64,000 nucleotides of DNA from Arthrobacter crystallopoietes. GTDB taxonomy: Bacteria; Actinomycetota; Actinomycetes; Actinomycetales; Micrococcaceae. Position 1 is the stretch's first letter. Each line of letters begins with the position of its first letter. Below are positions 34,090 through 43,350 of the stretch, in pieces. The stretch is taken from contig NZ_CP018863.1 of assembly GCF_002849715.1 (NCBI RefSeq), positions 1,364,001-1,428,000 of the forward strand, written 5' to 3'. The translations under genes were made by a program, and so were the position numbers. The notes below the pieces were generated by a model. It saw nothing but the letters and a program-made list of their open reading frames with translations. It made no database searches and was not told where the DNA came from.

Positions 34090-37011
34090 ATGACCCAAGA
34101 TGTCCTTTCCGCCCCCGAGCGCGCACCGATCCTGGCCCGGCTTGAAGCTGCGGGCGTGCCCGCCGAAATCTCCGGCCACCGGATAGCTGAGTACTCCTAC
34201 GACGCCTCGAATTACCGCGTTCCTCCGCTGGGTGTGGTGTTCCCGCGCAGTGTCCACGACGTGGTTGCGGTCGTGACGGCATGCCGTGAAACCGGCACGC
34301 CGCTGATCGGGCGCGGCGGGGGGACGTCCATGGCCGGCAACGCCATCGGCCCCGGTATCGTGCTGGATTTCTCCCGGCACATGAACCGGATCCTCAGCGT
34401 TGACGAGGGCGCCAAGACAGCAGACGTCGAAGCGGGCGTCATCCTCTCCCACCTCACCCGGGAAGCCGAGGATGCCACAGGCGGGGCCCTCACCTTCGCA
34501 CCAGACCCATCGTCGAAGACCCGCGCCACTATCGGCGGTGCGATCGGCAACGACGCGTGCGGAAACCACTCGGTCCGCTACGGCCGGACCTCGGACCACG
34601 TCGTGGAGATCGATGTCGTCACCTCGGACGGCGCCCGGCTCACCGCCACCTCCACCGGTCTGCGGGCCACGGACCCTGCCGATGCCTATTCGGTGTCGCG
34701 GGCCTTCGATCTGGGCGAAGATCTCAAGCAGTTGGCCGGGGACAACCTGGCCGCGTTCCGGACCGAGTTGGGCCGGATTCAGCGGCAGGTTTCCGGCTAC
34801 CATTTGGCCAACCTCCTGCCGGAGAACGGGTTGAACGTGGCCCGTGCGCTGGTGGGCACGGAGGGCACCTGTGCCCTGGTGGTCCGCGCCCGGATGAAGC
34901 TGGTCCCCAAGGCCCCGAGCGCGCTGCTGGTCTGCCTGGGCTACGCCGACGTGGTCGATGCCGCGAAGGACATCGAAACCATCCTCGAATTCTCCCCCGC
35001 GGCGGTCGAGGGGATCGACGAGGCCATCGTCGACACCATGCGGTTGCGCCGCGGGGCCGACTCCGTTCTCGGTCTTCCCGAGGGGAAGGCGTTCCTGTAC
35101 GTGGACCTGGACGGGGAGAACCCGGAGAAGGTCGCCCGGGAAGCAGACCGGCTGCTGGAGCGGCTGGCCGCCAACGGCCGCCTGGTCGATGGCCGGGCTG
35201 TCCCGGACCTCGTACAACGGGCCACCCTGTGGCGGGTCCGCGAGGACGGCGCCGGCCTGTCCTCCCGGCCCGCCAGCGGCGGGGAATCGCAGGCAGGCTG
35301 GGAAGATTCCGCCGTGGCCCCGGAAAACCTTGCCGCCTACCTGGCCGACTTCCGCCGGCTGCTAGAGGTCCACGGGCTGACGGGGATCATGTACGGGCAC
35401 TTCGGCGCCGGCTGCATGCACATCCGCATCACCTACGACCTCCGATGCGAGGACGGCCGGGCCGTCTACCGCAAGTTCACCCAGGCCGCAGCCGAACTGG
35501 TCGTCCGCCACGGCGGCTCCCTCTCCGGCGAGCACGGCGACGGCCGGGCCCGCTCCGAATTCCTTCCCGTCATGTACTCCCCCGCGATGATCGCCGCGTT
35601 CGAGACCTACCGCAACCTGTGGGACAAAGCAGGCATCATGAACCCCGGTTCCATCACGGACCCGGACCCCATCGACACCAACCTCGCCCTGGAGGGCGTC
35701 CCGGACCGTGAATGGCGCACCCACTTCGAACTCCGCCCCGTTGAGGCCGCAGCCGCAGGTGCCGACAAATGGGTGCACGCCGTCCAGGCGTGCATCGGGG
35801 TGGGCCGATGCCGGTCCGATGCCGGCGGGGTGATGTGCCCGAGCTTCAGGGCCACGGGGGACGAAAAGGACTCGACCCGCGGCCGCTCGCGCGTCCTGCA
35901 GGACATGGTGCGCGGAGCGGGAAGCATCGACGAGGGCTGGAAGTCCGAGGACGTCCGCGAGGCCCTGGATCTATGCCTGGCCTGCAAGGCCTGCTCGAAC
36001 GATTGCCCGGCCGGGGTGGACATGGCCACCTACAAGTCCGAGTTCTTTTCGCACTACTACGACGGCAAAATAAGGCCCCTGTCGCATTTTTCCCTGGGTT
36101 GGCTGCCGCGCTGGCTCAAACTCACTACCCGCATCAGCCCCATCGTCAACGCCGTTCTGTCCAGCCCGCTCGCCAAGGTGGTGGCAGCTGCCGGTGGGCT
36201 CACCACAAAGCGTGCCATGCCCAAGTTCGCGTCCCGCAAGATGCTCCGCGACGCCCTGGCAGGCTTCGGCAACAACAACGGAACCGGTGACACGGTGTTG
36301 TTCGTCGACTCGTTCACCAAGGGCTTCCGGCCGGAAGTGGCAGGTGCCGCAGCGCGGGTTATCGAAGGTACCGGACGCCAGGTCTCGTGCGAAAGCGACG
36401 CCTGCTGCGGACTCACCTGGATATCTACCGGGCAACTGGACACGGCCAAGAAAATGATGGCTAAAACCGTAGCGAAGCTCGATGACGGCACGGACGCCCC
36501 GATCGTCGTCGTCGAACCCAGCTGCGCCGCCGCCCTGCGGAAAGACGCTCCCGAACTCCTCGGCACGGAAGCCGCAGAACGGGTCTCACACCGTATCCAG
36601 AGCTTCGCCGAGGCGGTCAAGGGATGGGTTGCCGAGGGGTGGCAACCCCCGGCTGTACCCGAATCGGTCACGGTACAGACCCACTGTCACGAATACTCCA
36701 CATTCGGCGCGACTGTTCAGCGCAAGGCCCTGGCAGCCTTGGGCGTCGCCGACGTCACCGAAGCCACCGGCTGCTGCGGCGTAGCGGGAAACTTCGGCTT
36801 TGAAGCCAACCATTACGACATATCCATGAAAGTCGCCGAACAGGCACTCGCGCCTGCCCTGGCCAGTACACCCGAAAGCACACCGGTACTGGCCGACGGC
36901 TTCAGCTGCGCCATGCAGGTCAGGCAGCTGGACCCGGAACGCAAGAGCCTGCACCTGGCCGAACTCCTCGACCCTCAGACCACCACCCACCACACCGAAG
37001 GACAATCATGA
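34090..37011 (+). CDS. FAD- and Fe-S-containing 2-hydroxyacid dehydrogenase (GlcD/YdiJ type)
   Basis: 973 residues. An FAD-binding PCMH domain (RGGGTSMAGNAIGPG) comes first, then an FAD-oxidase C domain (EHGDGRARSEFLPVMYSP). A 4Fe-4S ferredoxin-like part follows (CLACKACSNDCPAGVDM), and the C-terminus has cysteine-rich CCG motifs (SDACCGLTW, ATGCCGVAGNFGFE). Such proteins oxidise D-2-hydroxy acids such as D-lactate or D-2-hydroxyglutarate and pass electrons to the membrane chain. It lies between the aminotransferase and the aldehyde dehydrogenase and overlaps the latter by ATGA. The substrate is inferred. Confidence 0.9.
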   Translation: MTQDVLSAPERAPILARLEAAGVPAEISGHRIAEYSYDASNYRVPPLGVVFPRSVHDVVAVVTACRETGTPLIGRGGGTSMAGNAIGPGIVLDFSRHMNRILSVDEGAKTADVEAGVILSHLTREAEDATGGALTFAPDPSSKTRATIGGAIGNDACGNHSVRYGRTSDHVVEIDVVTSDGARLTATSTGLRATDPADAYSVSRAFDLGEDLKQLAGDNLAAFRTELGRIQRQVSGYHLANLLPENGLNVARALVGTEGTCALVVRARMKLVPKAPSALLVCLGYADVVDAAKDIETILEFSPAAVEGIDEAIVDTMRLRRGADSVLGLPEGKAFLYVDLDGENPEKVAREADRLLERLAANGRLVDGRAVPDLVQRATLWRVREDGAGLSSRPASGGESQAGWEDSAVAPENLAAYLADFRRLLEVHGLTGIMYGHFGAGCMHIRITYDLRCEDGRAVYRKFTQAAAELVVRHGGSLSGEHGDGRARSEFLPVMYSPAMIAAFETYRNLWDKAGIMNPGSITDPDPIDTNLALEGVPDREWRTHFELRPVEAAAAGADKWVHAVQACIGVGRCRSDAGGVMCPSFRATGDEKDSTRGRSRVLQDMVRGAGSIDEGWKSEDVREALDLCLACKACSNDCPAGVDMATYKSEFFSHYYDGKIRPLSHFSLGWLPRWLKLTTRISPIVNAVLSSPLAKVVAAAGGLTTKRAMPKFASRKMLRDALAGFGNNNGTGDTVLFVDSFTKGFRPEVAGAAARVIEGTGRQVSCESDACCGLTWISTGQLDTAKKMMAKTVAKLDDGTDAPIVVVEPSCAAALRKDAPELLGTEAAERVSHRIQSFAEAVKGWVAEGWQPPAVPESVTVQTHCHEYSTFGATVQRKALAALGVADVTEATGCCGVAGNFGFEANHYDISMKVAEQALAPALASTPESTPVLADGFSCAMQVRQLDPERKSLHLAELLDPQTTTHHTEGQS

Positions 37012-38468
37012 CCACCACCGCCCAGGCCCCTGCAGGGCTGAAGACCGAACTCTTCATCAATGGACGCTGGGAAGACCTTCCCGATCGGCCCCGGATCCAG
37101 GTACAGAACCCGGCAACCGGCGAGGTCATCGCCTCCATCCCCGATGCCGGCCCGGAAGACGGACGCCGCGCGGTTGCTGCCGCCAACGCCGCCCAGGCGG
37201 CCTTCGCGGCGATGTCCCCACGCGCCCGCGCCGACATCCTGCTCGCCGCGCACAAGCTGCTGCTGGAATCGAAGGAGGAGCTCGCGGCCATCATGACCGC
37301 GGAAATGGGCAAGCCCCTCGCCGAAGCACGCGGAGAGATCGAATACTCCGCCGGCTACCTGCAGTGGTACGCGCAGGAAGGGGTGCGCGTACAGGGATCG
37401 CACGCAGAATCACCCAGCGGCAGGGGACAAATCGTCCTGTCCCGTGAACCGATCGGCGTGTCGCTGTTGATCACGCCATGGAACTTCCCTCTGGCAATGG
37501 GCGCCCGCAAGATCGCCCCCGCGATCGCCACCGGCTGCGCCGTCGTCGTTAAACCTGCCGAGAAGACCCCCTTGACGATGTTGTTCCTCGCGAAGCTTTT
37601 CGAGGAAGCCGGGGCGCCCGCGAGCACAATCAATGTGGTCACAACCTCCAGTTCCAGCGCATTGGTGGCTCCCCTGCTCAGCGAAGGATTGGTACGCCAC
37701 TTGTCGTTCACCGGTTCCACCTTCGTTGGCAGCAAGCTGCACGGCCAGTGTTCTGACCACATGATCCGCACCTCGCTCGAGCTCGGCGGCAACGCACCGT
37801 TCATTGTCTTCGATGATGTCGACCTGGACCGTGCCGTCACGGAGGTCACCGCAGCCAAGATGCGTAACATGGGCGAGGCCTGCACTGCAGCCAACCGCAT
37901 CCTCGTCCACGAAAGCATCGCCGACGAACTCACCACCCGGCTGGCCGAGAAGTTCGCTTCGCTGCGTGTCGGCAACGGCCTGGAAGAGGACACGGAAATC
38001 GGCCCAATGATTGACGCCGCCAGCGTTGACCGCATTCAGTCTCTCGTGGATGACGCCGTATCCCGCGGTGCCGACGTCCGCACCGGCGGGGTCGTCCCGG
38101 ACGGAACCGGATCGTTCTACCCGCCCACCGTGCTTGCAAACGTGCCCCGCGACGCGCGGCTCATGCAGGAAGAGATTTTCGGGCCAGTCGCACCGATCAT
38201 CCCGTTCAGCGACGAAGACGACGCGATCGCACTCGCCAACGACACCGCCTATGGACTGGCCGGCTACCTGATGACCAATGATCTCGCCCGCGCCCACCGG
38301 GTCGCCCGGCGGATGGAAATCGGGATGATCGGCATCAACTCCGGCATCATCTCCGACGTCGCCGCGCCTCTGGGAGGCGTAAAAGCGTCCGGAATCGGAC
38401 GCGAAGGCGGCATACTCGGCATCGATGAATTCCTCGAGTACAAGTACACCTTCATCCCCCACCAGTGA
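37008..38468 (+). CDS. Aldehyde dehydrogenase, succinate-semialdehyde dehydrogenase type
   Basis: 486 residues. Catalytic Asn159 (TPWNF), Lys182 (VVVKPAEKTP), Glu258 (LELGG) and Cys292 (GEACTAAN) are all present, with the GabD-like GCAVVVKPAEKTPLT and GMIGINSG segments. It would oxidise succinate semialdehyde to succinate with NAD(P). With the 32804 aminotransferase it completes a GABA-type route. It is translationally coupled to the flavoprotein. Confidence 0.87.
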   Translation: MTTTAQAPAGLKTELFINGRWEDLPDRPRIQVQNPATGEVIASIPDAGPEDGRRAVAAANAAQAAFAAMSPRARADILLAAHKLLLESKEELAAIMTAEMGKPLAEARGEIEYSAGYLQWYAQEGVRVQGSHAESPSGRGQIVLSREPIGVSLLITPWNFPLAMGARKIAPAIATGCAVVVKPAEKTPLTMLFLAKLFEEAGAPASTINVVTTSSSSALVAPLLSEGLVRHLSFTGSTFVGSKLHGQCSDHMIRTSLELGGNAPFIVFDDVDLDRAVTEVTAAKMRNMGEACTAANRILVHESIADELTTRLAEKFASLRVGNGLEEDTEIGPMIDAASVDRIQSLVDDAVSRGADVRTGGVVPDGTGSFYPPTVLANVPRDARLMQEEIFGPVAPIIPFSDEDDAIALANDTAYGLAGYLMTNDLARAHRVARRMEIGMIGINSGIISDVAAPLGGVKASGIGREGGILGIDEFLEYKYTFIPHQ

Positions 38469-38654
38469 CCAAGTACACCGTGACCCGGTTTCCAGCACCG
38501 GGGGCTAACCGCCCTAACTGCTGCGGCGGGCAACTCTCTGCACGGGCCCCGTAACCCCATGCGCTCACGGCTTGGCCGCCGCCACGAAACTGGGTGGAAT
38601 CCCACAGGCCGGATCCGACCACGGCTTCCGGTCAAACACGGCCAGAGCGATCAT

Positions 38655-38677
38655 CCCGAGTACATCGGGCATTTTTT
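38655..38677. terminator. Weak hairpin with T-run
   Basis: A five-base stem CCCGA/TCGGG with a five-base loop is followed by CA and six T residues. It could end the 32.8-38.5 kb operon. The stem is short. Confidence 0.4.
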
Positions 38678-38692
38678 CAGGCAGGAAAGCTT

Positions 38693-38934
38693 GAGGTTCC
38701 GAACATTCTTGCCAATGCCATGAAGTGGTCCACTTCGAGTGCGTCCAAGGGTCAAACGCCTACCGGTGGAGCCCGAAGGAAGTCGACGATTGCCTGGAAC
38801 AACGCATGCTCCAGACCTGGAACGGCGTCGTTGAAACAGCAAACCAGCGCGGGCTCGGCCTGCGTGAGGCAGCCACAGTCACCGCGATGCGAAAGGTGTC
38901 CGAAACCCACCAGATGCGAGGCCTCTACCCCTAA
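38693..38934 (+). pseudogene. Glutamate dehydrogenase C-terminal remnant
   Basis: EVPNILANA (38693-38719) matches the GDH VPDILANA motif. After a frame change near 38720-38725, the frame 38725-38934 encodes the end of the enzyme: VHFECVQGSNAYRWSPKEVD...WNGVVETANQRG...REAATVTAMRKVSETHQMRGLYP, 69 residues. The N-terminal three quarters, including the catalytic Lys region, is absent. It is a decayed relic that marks a rearrangement or insertion boundary. Confidence 0.8.
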
Positions 38935-38940
38935 GTGACA

Positions 38941-38983
38941 GGGACAACGGCGGCACGTTCCCAGCCCTCGCCGTCGTTGTCCC
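38941..38983. terminator. Hairpin between convergent units
   Basis: A 14-bp stem (38941-38954 with 38970-38983, one G-T pair) with a 15-base loop, followed by a CTGTTTT stretch. It lies after the GDH remnant and before the convergent nuclease gene. Confidence 0.6.
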
Positions 38984-39010
38984 AGACCCCTGTTTTACCG
39001 AAAGCCGCTA

Positions 39011-40039
39011 CTAGTCGGCTGGCAGCCCGTCCAGCGCCGCCGTGAGCTGGTCTTCGCCGGGCAGGAGGGCTTTGTCCTCGGCAGGCAGCTGCTCGTACGT
39101 ATACGCGGAAACGGCCATCGGCGAGGTCGACCGGCCCAGGCTGTAGCGGACCGTGTGGTCGTTTTTGCTGCCGCAGATTAGGATCCCAACTGTCTCGTTG
39201 TGGAACTCGCGCTTCATCACGTCGTCGACGACGGCGACGTAGAAGTTCAGCTTGCCGGCGTACTCGGGCTGAAACCGGCCCGTCTTCAGCTCGAAGACGT
39301 AGTACCGCAGCTGCTCGACGTGGAAGAACAGCAGGTCGATATAGAAGTCATCACCGCTGACCTCCAGATGCACTTGCCGTCCGACAAACGCGAATCCCGG
39401 TCCAAGCTCACGCAGGGTCTCCACGATCCGGTCGGTCAGCCGCTGCTCGAGGTCCCGCTCGGCGACTTCACCGGTCAGGCCCAGGAACTCAAAGTTGTAC
39501 GGGTCCTTTGCTGCCTGCTGCGCCAGCTCGGACCCCGGTGCCGGCAGCACCTGCGCGAAATTCGAGGGCGCGGATCCAGTGCGTTCCATGGCCTCGCCCA
39601 TGATCATGTTTAGCAGTATGTTCCGCGACCACCCGTACTCCACGGCCGCTGCGGCGTACCAGTTTCTCGATTCGGCCGTCTCGAGCTTGTCCAGCAGCAC
39701 GGTGATGTGGCCCCACGGCAATTGTCCAACAGGCTGTTGGACAATTGGCTCCGGCCAGCCGGCAGCAAAGCCCCGCATATAGAAGAGATTGCTTCGGGAC
39801 AGGCCCTTCATTTCCGGAAACTCGGCTCGAAGGTCCTCGGCGAGACGGGCGATGATGCCACTCCCCCAGCCTTCAACATCCTGACGCTGCAGAATGTCCC
39901 GGCCGATCGACCAGTACAGCGCGATCAGCTGCGTATTCACTGTGCGCAAGGCCTGCGCCCGCGAATTGCGCACCCTGTCCTTCAGAACCTTCAACAGATC
40001 CTGATAATCGTCGGGAAGGGCAATCTCACGGCCAGCCAT
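39011..40039 (-). CDS. DUF1016/YhcG-type PDDEXK nuclease
   Basis: About 342 residues. The N-terminal DUF1016_N domain (LIALYWSIGRDILQRQ...NLFYMRGFA) precedes a PD-(D/E)xK core with YIDLLFFHVEQLRYYVFELKTGRFQPEYAGKLNFY, in which Asp and the E-x-K pair are visible. Relatives act in defence and DNA processing and are spread by mobile elements. It is a lone gene beside the empty-site copy B. ATG 40039 is preceded by AGGG; an upstream TTG is unlikely. Confidence 0.87.
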   Translation of the reverse strand: MAGREIALPDDYQDLLKVLKDRVRNSRAQALRTVNTQLIALYWSIGRDILQRQDVEGWGSGIIARLAEDLRAEFPEMKGLSRSNLFYMRGFAAGWPEPIVQQPVGQLPWGHITVLLDKLETAESRNWYAAAAVEYGWSRNILLNMIMGEAMERTGSAPSNFAQVLPAPGSELAQQAAKDPYNFEFLGLTGEVAERDLEQRLTDRIVETLRELGPGFAFVGRQVHLEVSGDDFYIDLLFFHVEQLRYYVFELKTGRFQPEYAGKLNFYVAVVDDVMKREFHNETVGILICGSKNDHTVRYSLGRSTSPMAVSAYTYEQLPAEDKALLPGEDQLTAALDGLPAD

Positions 40040-40223
40040 GACCACTACCCTATCCAACAGCTAGGGCCGGTCCCCCCCACGTATACAGGGATGTCCGGCA
40101 ACCAGGATAAACACAAATCCATCAGCAGTTGCATTTGTTGCCGACGGTTGAGAGATGAAGTGCAAAGACAAAGGCTCTCACACGTGTCTAAGCGGACCGC
40201 AGGTTAGCTGACGAAAGGTACCT

Positions 40224-40325
40224 TTATCGGCGAAACAAAACGCCTAGTCAGGAGGCGTTTCCTCGCGCGAATGCTTGGATTCAGCGGGCAATGTTCCAAG
40301 CGACTGCATATGGATCATCCGGTGA
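40224..40325. repeat. Repeat copy B: candidate empty target site of the recombinase element
   Basis: TTATCGGCGAAA (40224-40235), the left flank of the element, is directly followed by the 25-mer 40236-40260, its right flank. Partial similarity then continues to the amidase stop region (TTGGATTCAG, GGGCAA, ATCCGGTGA). Left of the 12-mer, TGAC-N2-AAGG-N-A is also partly shared. The hairpin inside the 25-mer probably acts as the amidase terminator. Confidence 0.7.
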
Positions 40326-41712
40326 GTACGGGAAGATTGCGTACGGGTACATGTCTATTCCATTCGGTGGCAGTCTCGTAAGCGTTGGCGATCGAGAACA
40401 AGGTGTATTCGGAGAAGATGGGGCCCATCAGGTGCATGCCTACCGGTTGCCCTTGGGCGAAGCCACAAGGAAGGCTCAATGCCGGCATGCCTGTTAGATT
40501 CGCGGTTGTTAGCATCTGCAGCGCCGAGGACAGCGAGTTGTTTCCTGCTTCGCCCGTTAGGGCATGGTCCATATTCGATTCCACCGGTGCGACGGCAGGC
40601 AGGGTGGGAGAAATAAGTGCGCCAACTCCGGCCTCTTCCATCGTCCCGGAGATCAGGGATCGAAGGTATTCCTGCACCTCTCGCGCCAGTTGGACATCCG
40701 CTGATGGGATCAACGAGCCGGTCTCTAGCATGATTCGAGTGCCCGGCAGATAATGCGCCGATGCTTTTTCCAGCCGTGTGCGATGGTGCTCGGCCGCCTC
40801 GGAGAGGGATATTGCCAAGCTTGCCGGCAATGCCATGGAAAGCTGCGGCAGTGGTAGGTCGATGACGTCGATGCCAAGTTCTTGAAGGTCATCGATAGCG
40901 CGTTCCAGAACGGTCTTGACCTGTTGGGTGACTGCCCAGTCATCCCAGATTCTCCGGTCGATACCGAGTCGAATGGCAGGCCCTGCGGAATGTGGGAATT
41001 TTTTCCGGAGCCGGGATACTTTTTCTGGTCCGGCCATGCATTCGAAGAGGTTGGCAGCGTCGGTTACGGTGCGGGCGATCGGGCCGATCTGATCCAGCGT
41101 GTGGCTGACATTGAGCAGGCCTGATCCTGAAATCAGACCGGAGGAAGGCTTGATCCCGACCAGACCGTTTATGGAGGCGGGGTTCCGTACCGATCCGCCC
41201 GTGTCCGTACCGACTGCGCCCGGAGTGCTGCCTACCGCCACGGCGACACCGGAGCCGATGCTGGAGCCACCGGCGTATCTTTCGGGATCCCGTGGATTAC
41301 GGGAGGGAGGCGTGCCCTGCCCGAACGCGAACTCGTGTGTCCTGGTTTTTCCCAGGATGACGGCACCGCTGTGACGGAGTTGGCGTACGGCTCCGGCGTC
41401 GGATCGTGCGATATTCCCGAGCAGCGCCCCGGAACCTGCCTCTGTTGGCATGTTGCGAACGTCGATGACGTCCTTGATGCCCAGAGGAATGCCGTGCAGA
41501 GGCCCCAAGGACCCGCCTGCGAGGCTTAGTCTGTCTGCTGCGCCGGCTGCCTCGCGGGCACCGCTGTCGTCCACATAGGCCCACGCCTGTGCATAGCTCT
41601 CCGTTTTATCCAGCCGCTGAAGAACGGAATCCAGGAGCTCGACTGCGCCCAGTTTACGGCTGCTGATCAGGACCGCGGCGTCCGTTATGGTTAGTTCCCA
41701 CGGTTCATTCAT
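40315..41712 (-). CDS. Amidase (amidase-signature family)
   Basis: 465 residues. The Ser-cisSer-Lys triad is visible as Lys80 (GIPLGIKDVID), Ser150/151 (YAGGSSIGSG) and Ser174 (GTDTGGSVRNP). The family hydrolyses amides, half-amides, ureides or Gln-tRNA analogues. ATG 41712 overlaps the small upstream gene by 8 bases; an upstream ATG at 41754 lies inside it. It is third in a leftward unit with the amidohydrolase and the 62-residue frame. It could act on a half-amide released by ring opening. Confidence 0.9.
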   Translation of the reverse strand: MNEPWELTITDAAVLISSRKLGAVELLDSVLQRLDKTESYAQAWAYVDDSGAREAAGAADRLSLAGGSLGPLHGIPLGIKDVIDVRNMPTEAGSGALLGNIARSDAGAVRQLRHSGAVILGKTRTHEFAFGQGTPPSRNPRDPERYAGGSSIGSGVAVAVGSTPGAVGTDTGGSVRNPASINGLVGIKPSSGLISGSGLLNVSHTLDQIGPIARTVTDAANLFECMAGPEKVSRLRKKFPHSAGPAIRLGIDRRIWDDWAVTQQVKTVLERAIDDLQELGIDVIDLPLPQLSMALPASLAISLSEAAEHHRTRLEKASAHYLPGTRIMLETGSLIPSADVQLAREVQEYLRSLISGTMEEAGVGALISPTLPAVAPVESNMDHALTGEAGNNSLSSALQMLTTANLTGMPALSLPCGFAQGQPVGMHLMGPIFSEYTLFSIANAYETATEWNRHVPVRNLPVLTG

Positions 41713-41893
41713 GGCGAGGCTCCCTTGCGGCTGCGGTACGTTGGGCTCGCTCAAACCGGTCCCTGAGCTGGTCCATGGCGCTGCGGTAGTCCTGGTAGGA
41801 GCGTTCCAGCGCGGCGCGGTCCTCAGCCGCCACTGATGCCCCTACCAACTGCTGGATTTTTTCGTACTGGCCCGGGTCCAATCGTTTACTCAA
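41705..41893 (-). CDS. 62-residue protein between amidohydrolase and amidase
   Basis: A TTG start at 41893 overlaps the amidohydrolase stop (TTGA) and has GGAGG 7 bases upstream. The protein is mostly charged helix (QYEKIQQLVGASVAAEDRAALERSY...MDQLRDRFERAQ) and its end overlaps the amidase start by 8 bases. Small GatC/AtzG-like partners occur next to some amidases and this has the right size and place, but no sequence family is recognised. It is probably real given the ribosome site and double coupling. Confidence 0.68.
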   Translation of the reverse strand: MSKRLDPGQYEKIQQLVGASVAAEDRAALERSYQDYRSAMDQLRDRFERAQRTAAAREPRHE

Positions 41894-43260
41894 CGGTGGG
41901 CCTCCTCTGTCAGCTCGCCGTTGCGCACCACACATTGTCCGTCGACAAATACAAACTTCACGTCCCTGAAGTCAGCGGCACTGGCGACGACGATGTCGGC
42001 TGCCCCGCCGGCGCGTAGTTTACTGCAGTCCGGAGCGATTCCCGGGATCAGTCTGGCGACTTCGGTTGTTGCCATGGCTACTGCTCCGGCGAGTGACCGG
42101 TGACCTTGGTTAAAGACGTCCTGAACAGCAGAGATCAGCTCGTCATGCTCTCCGTCCTTTCCGTAGTCGGTGGCCAGGACGGAGACCAGATCAGGTTCGG
42201 AAAGCAGCCGGTCCCAGTGTTCACGTGTCTGGACAGTGTGCCGACGGTGCAAGAGGTCGAAGACGCAGGCTTCAGCGGCCCAGCCTTTGTCCTTGCCTCG
42301 CATTGCGAGCTCGTAGGCCTCCTGCGGTGTATGCGATGGGTGGTTGGCATGGGCCGCGATCAGTTGCGCCCCCTTCGACGGGGTTTCATCCATTAGCTCA
42401 CGCATGACGTTGGCCGTTGCGGAAGCGCTGTGGACGATAGCAGGAACGCCGAGCTTCAAGGCTGTTCGAACCCCGTCCCGGATCGCGCCCAGGGCAGGTT
42501 CCATAGAGGGCAAGACCGTGTCGGCTATGAGTGCAGCCAGCTCCCCGAGAGGCAGTGCGCCGGCCAGTCCGGTCTCCCCTGCCAGGTCGGAAAGACGTCT
42601 TTCATCAAGTGCTCCCGTCTGGATGAAACGTCCGAGGACGGCTTCCTTAAGCCGTCGGGCCTGTGAACTGGATACACGTATGCCCGTGCGTTTCGCGATT
42701 GCTTCCGGGATGTATATCAGGTCCTGTCCGCCGCCGCCCAAGGTCTGCCCCCCGCCGAGTTCCCCGATAGCGACAGCACCGTCTTCAAGCATGCGCTCCA
42801 CGCTGAGTTCCCGGGCAGCCCGGGTCAGGCCGTGCCCGTCGGAGGCCTGCGCTGCCTGAAGTGCCAGTGGCAGATGGGTCGTGGCGCCGCGCACGTGCAC
42901 CGCATGGTGGCGATCGGCCTCCCGCACATCAGCCATGGCACCCAGGCCGCACAAGCTGAGGACTGTCGTTGTCCCGGCCAGCAGATGCCGGTCAAGGTGT
43001 CCCATCCAGCGGTCCCTGCTCAGGGAATGTGCTGCGCTCGGGAACAGCGCGCCGGGGGTTACTCCATGGGTATGGCCGTTTATGAGGCCGGGCATCACCA
43101 CGCAGCCGCGGGCGTCAATTGCCTCTCCGGGGAAGGCCTCGCCGGGCTGCTCCCAGCGGTCCAGCAGGGCTTCTATCCGGCCGCCGCGCAGCAGGACGGC
43201 GCCCGGTTCCATGATCGTGTCGCCGGCAACGACGGTGGCGCCATAAATTAACGTGGACAA
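41890..43260 (-). CDS. Amidohydrolase family protein
   Basis: 456 residues in the amidohydrolase TIM-barrel pattern. The first metal motif is MPGLINGHTHG, later ligands are His in PAIVHSASAT and HANHPSH, and the Asp is in LATDYGKDGEHDE. The ends form the usual beta-sandwich (GATVVAGDTIMEPGAVLLRGGRI ... GGAADIVVASAADFRDVKFVFVDG). It would hydrolyse a C-N bond in a ring, urea or amide compound. It starts at TTG with AAGGAGAG 5 bases upstream. It is divergent from the 43351 deacetylase-like gene across a region with a TTCA-N6-CGAA site. Confidence 0.87.
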   Translation of the reverse strand: MSTLIYGATVVAGDTIMEPGAVLLRGGRIEALLDRWEQPGEAFPGEAIDARGCVVMPGLINGHTHGVTPGALFPSAAHSLSRDRWMGHLDRHLLAGTTTVLSLCGLGAMADVREADRHHAVHVRGATTHLPLALQAAQASDGHGLTRAARELSVERMLEDGAVAIGELGGGQTLGGGGQDLIYIPEAIAKRTGIRVSSSQARRLKEAVLGRFIQTGALDERRLSDLAGETGLAGALPLGELAALIADTVLPSMEPALGAIRDGVRTALKLGVPAIVHSASATANVMRELMDETPSKGAQLIAAHANHPSHTPQEAYELAMRGKDKGWAAEACVFDLLHRRHTVQTREHWDRLLSEPDLVSVLATDYGKDGEHDELISAVQDVFNQGHRSLAGAVAMATTEVARLIPGIAPDCSKLRAGGAADIVVASAADFRDVKFVFVDGQCVVRNGELTEEAHR

Positions 43261-43281
43261 GGCTCTCTCCTTTGCACTACG

Positions 43282-43295
43282 TTCATAATATCGAA
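43282..43295. promoter_or_regulatory. Operator candidate 1 (TTCATAATATCGAA)
   Basis: It lies in the divergent region between the amidohydrolase and the 43351 gene. It matches TTCA-N6-TGAA with one mismatch and an AT-only centre. A second palindrome GAAGTTACTTC (43293-43303) overlaps its edge. Confidence 0.55.
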
Positions 43296-43350
43296 GTTAC
43301 TTCAACATAGCCATGCTTCGTTGTAGGCGGGAAGTTGAGAGGGAGTCATC

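Noticed and set aside
38594..38938. A 114-codon gene in the frame of EVPNILANA
   Set aside because: Only nine residues fit glutamate dehydrogenase; the rest of the frame is a shadow of the GDH tail.
41705..41754. Upstream ATG 41754 for the amidase
   Set aside because: It lies inside the small coupled gene and adds a 14-residue tail unlike amidases; ATG 41712 has a GGAG and the normal start.
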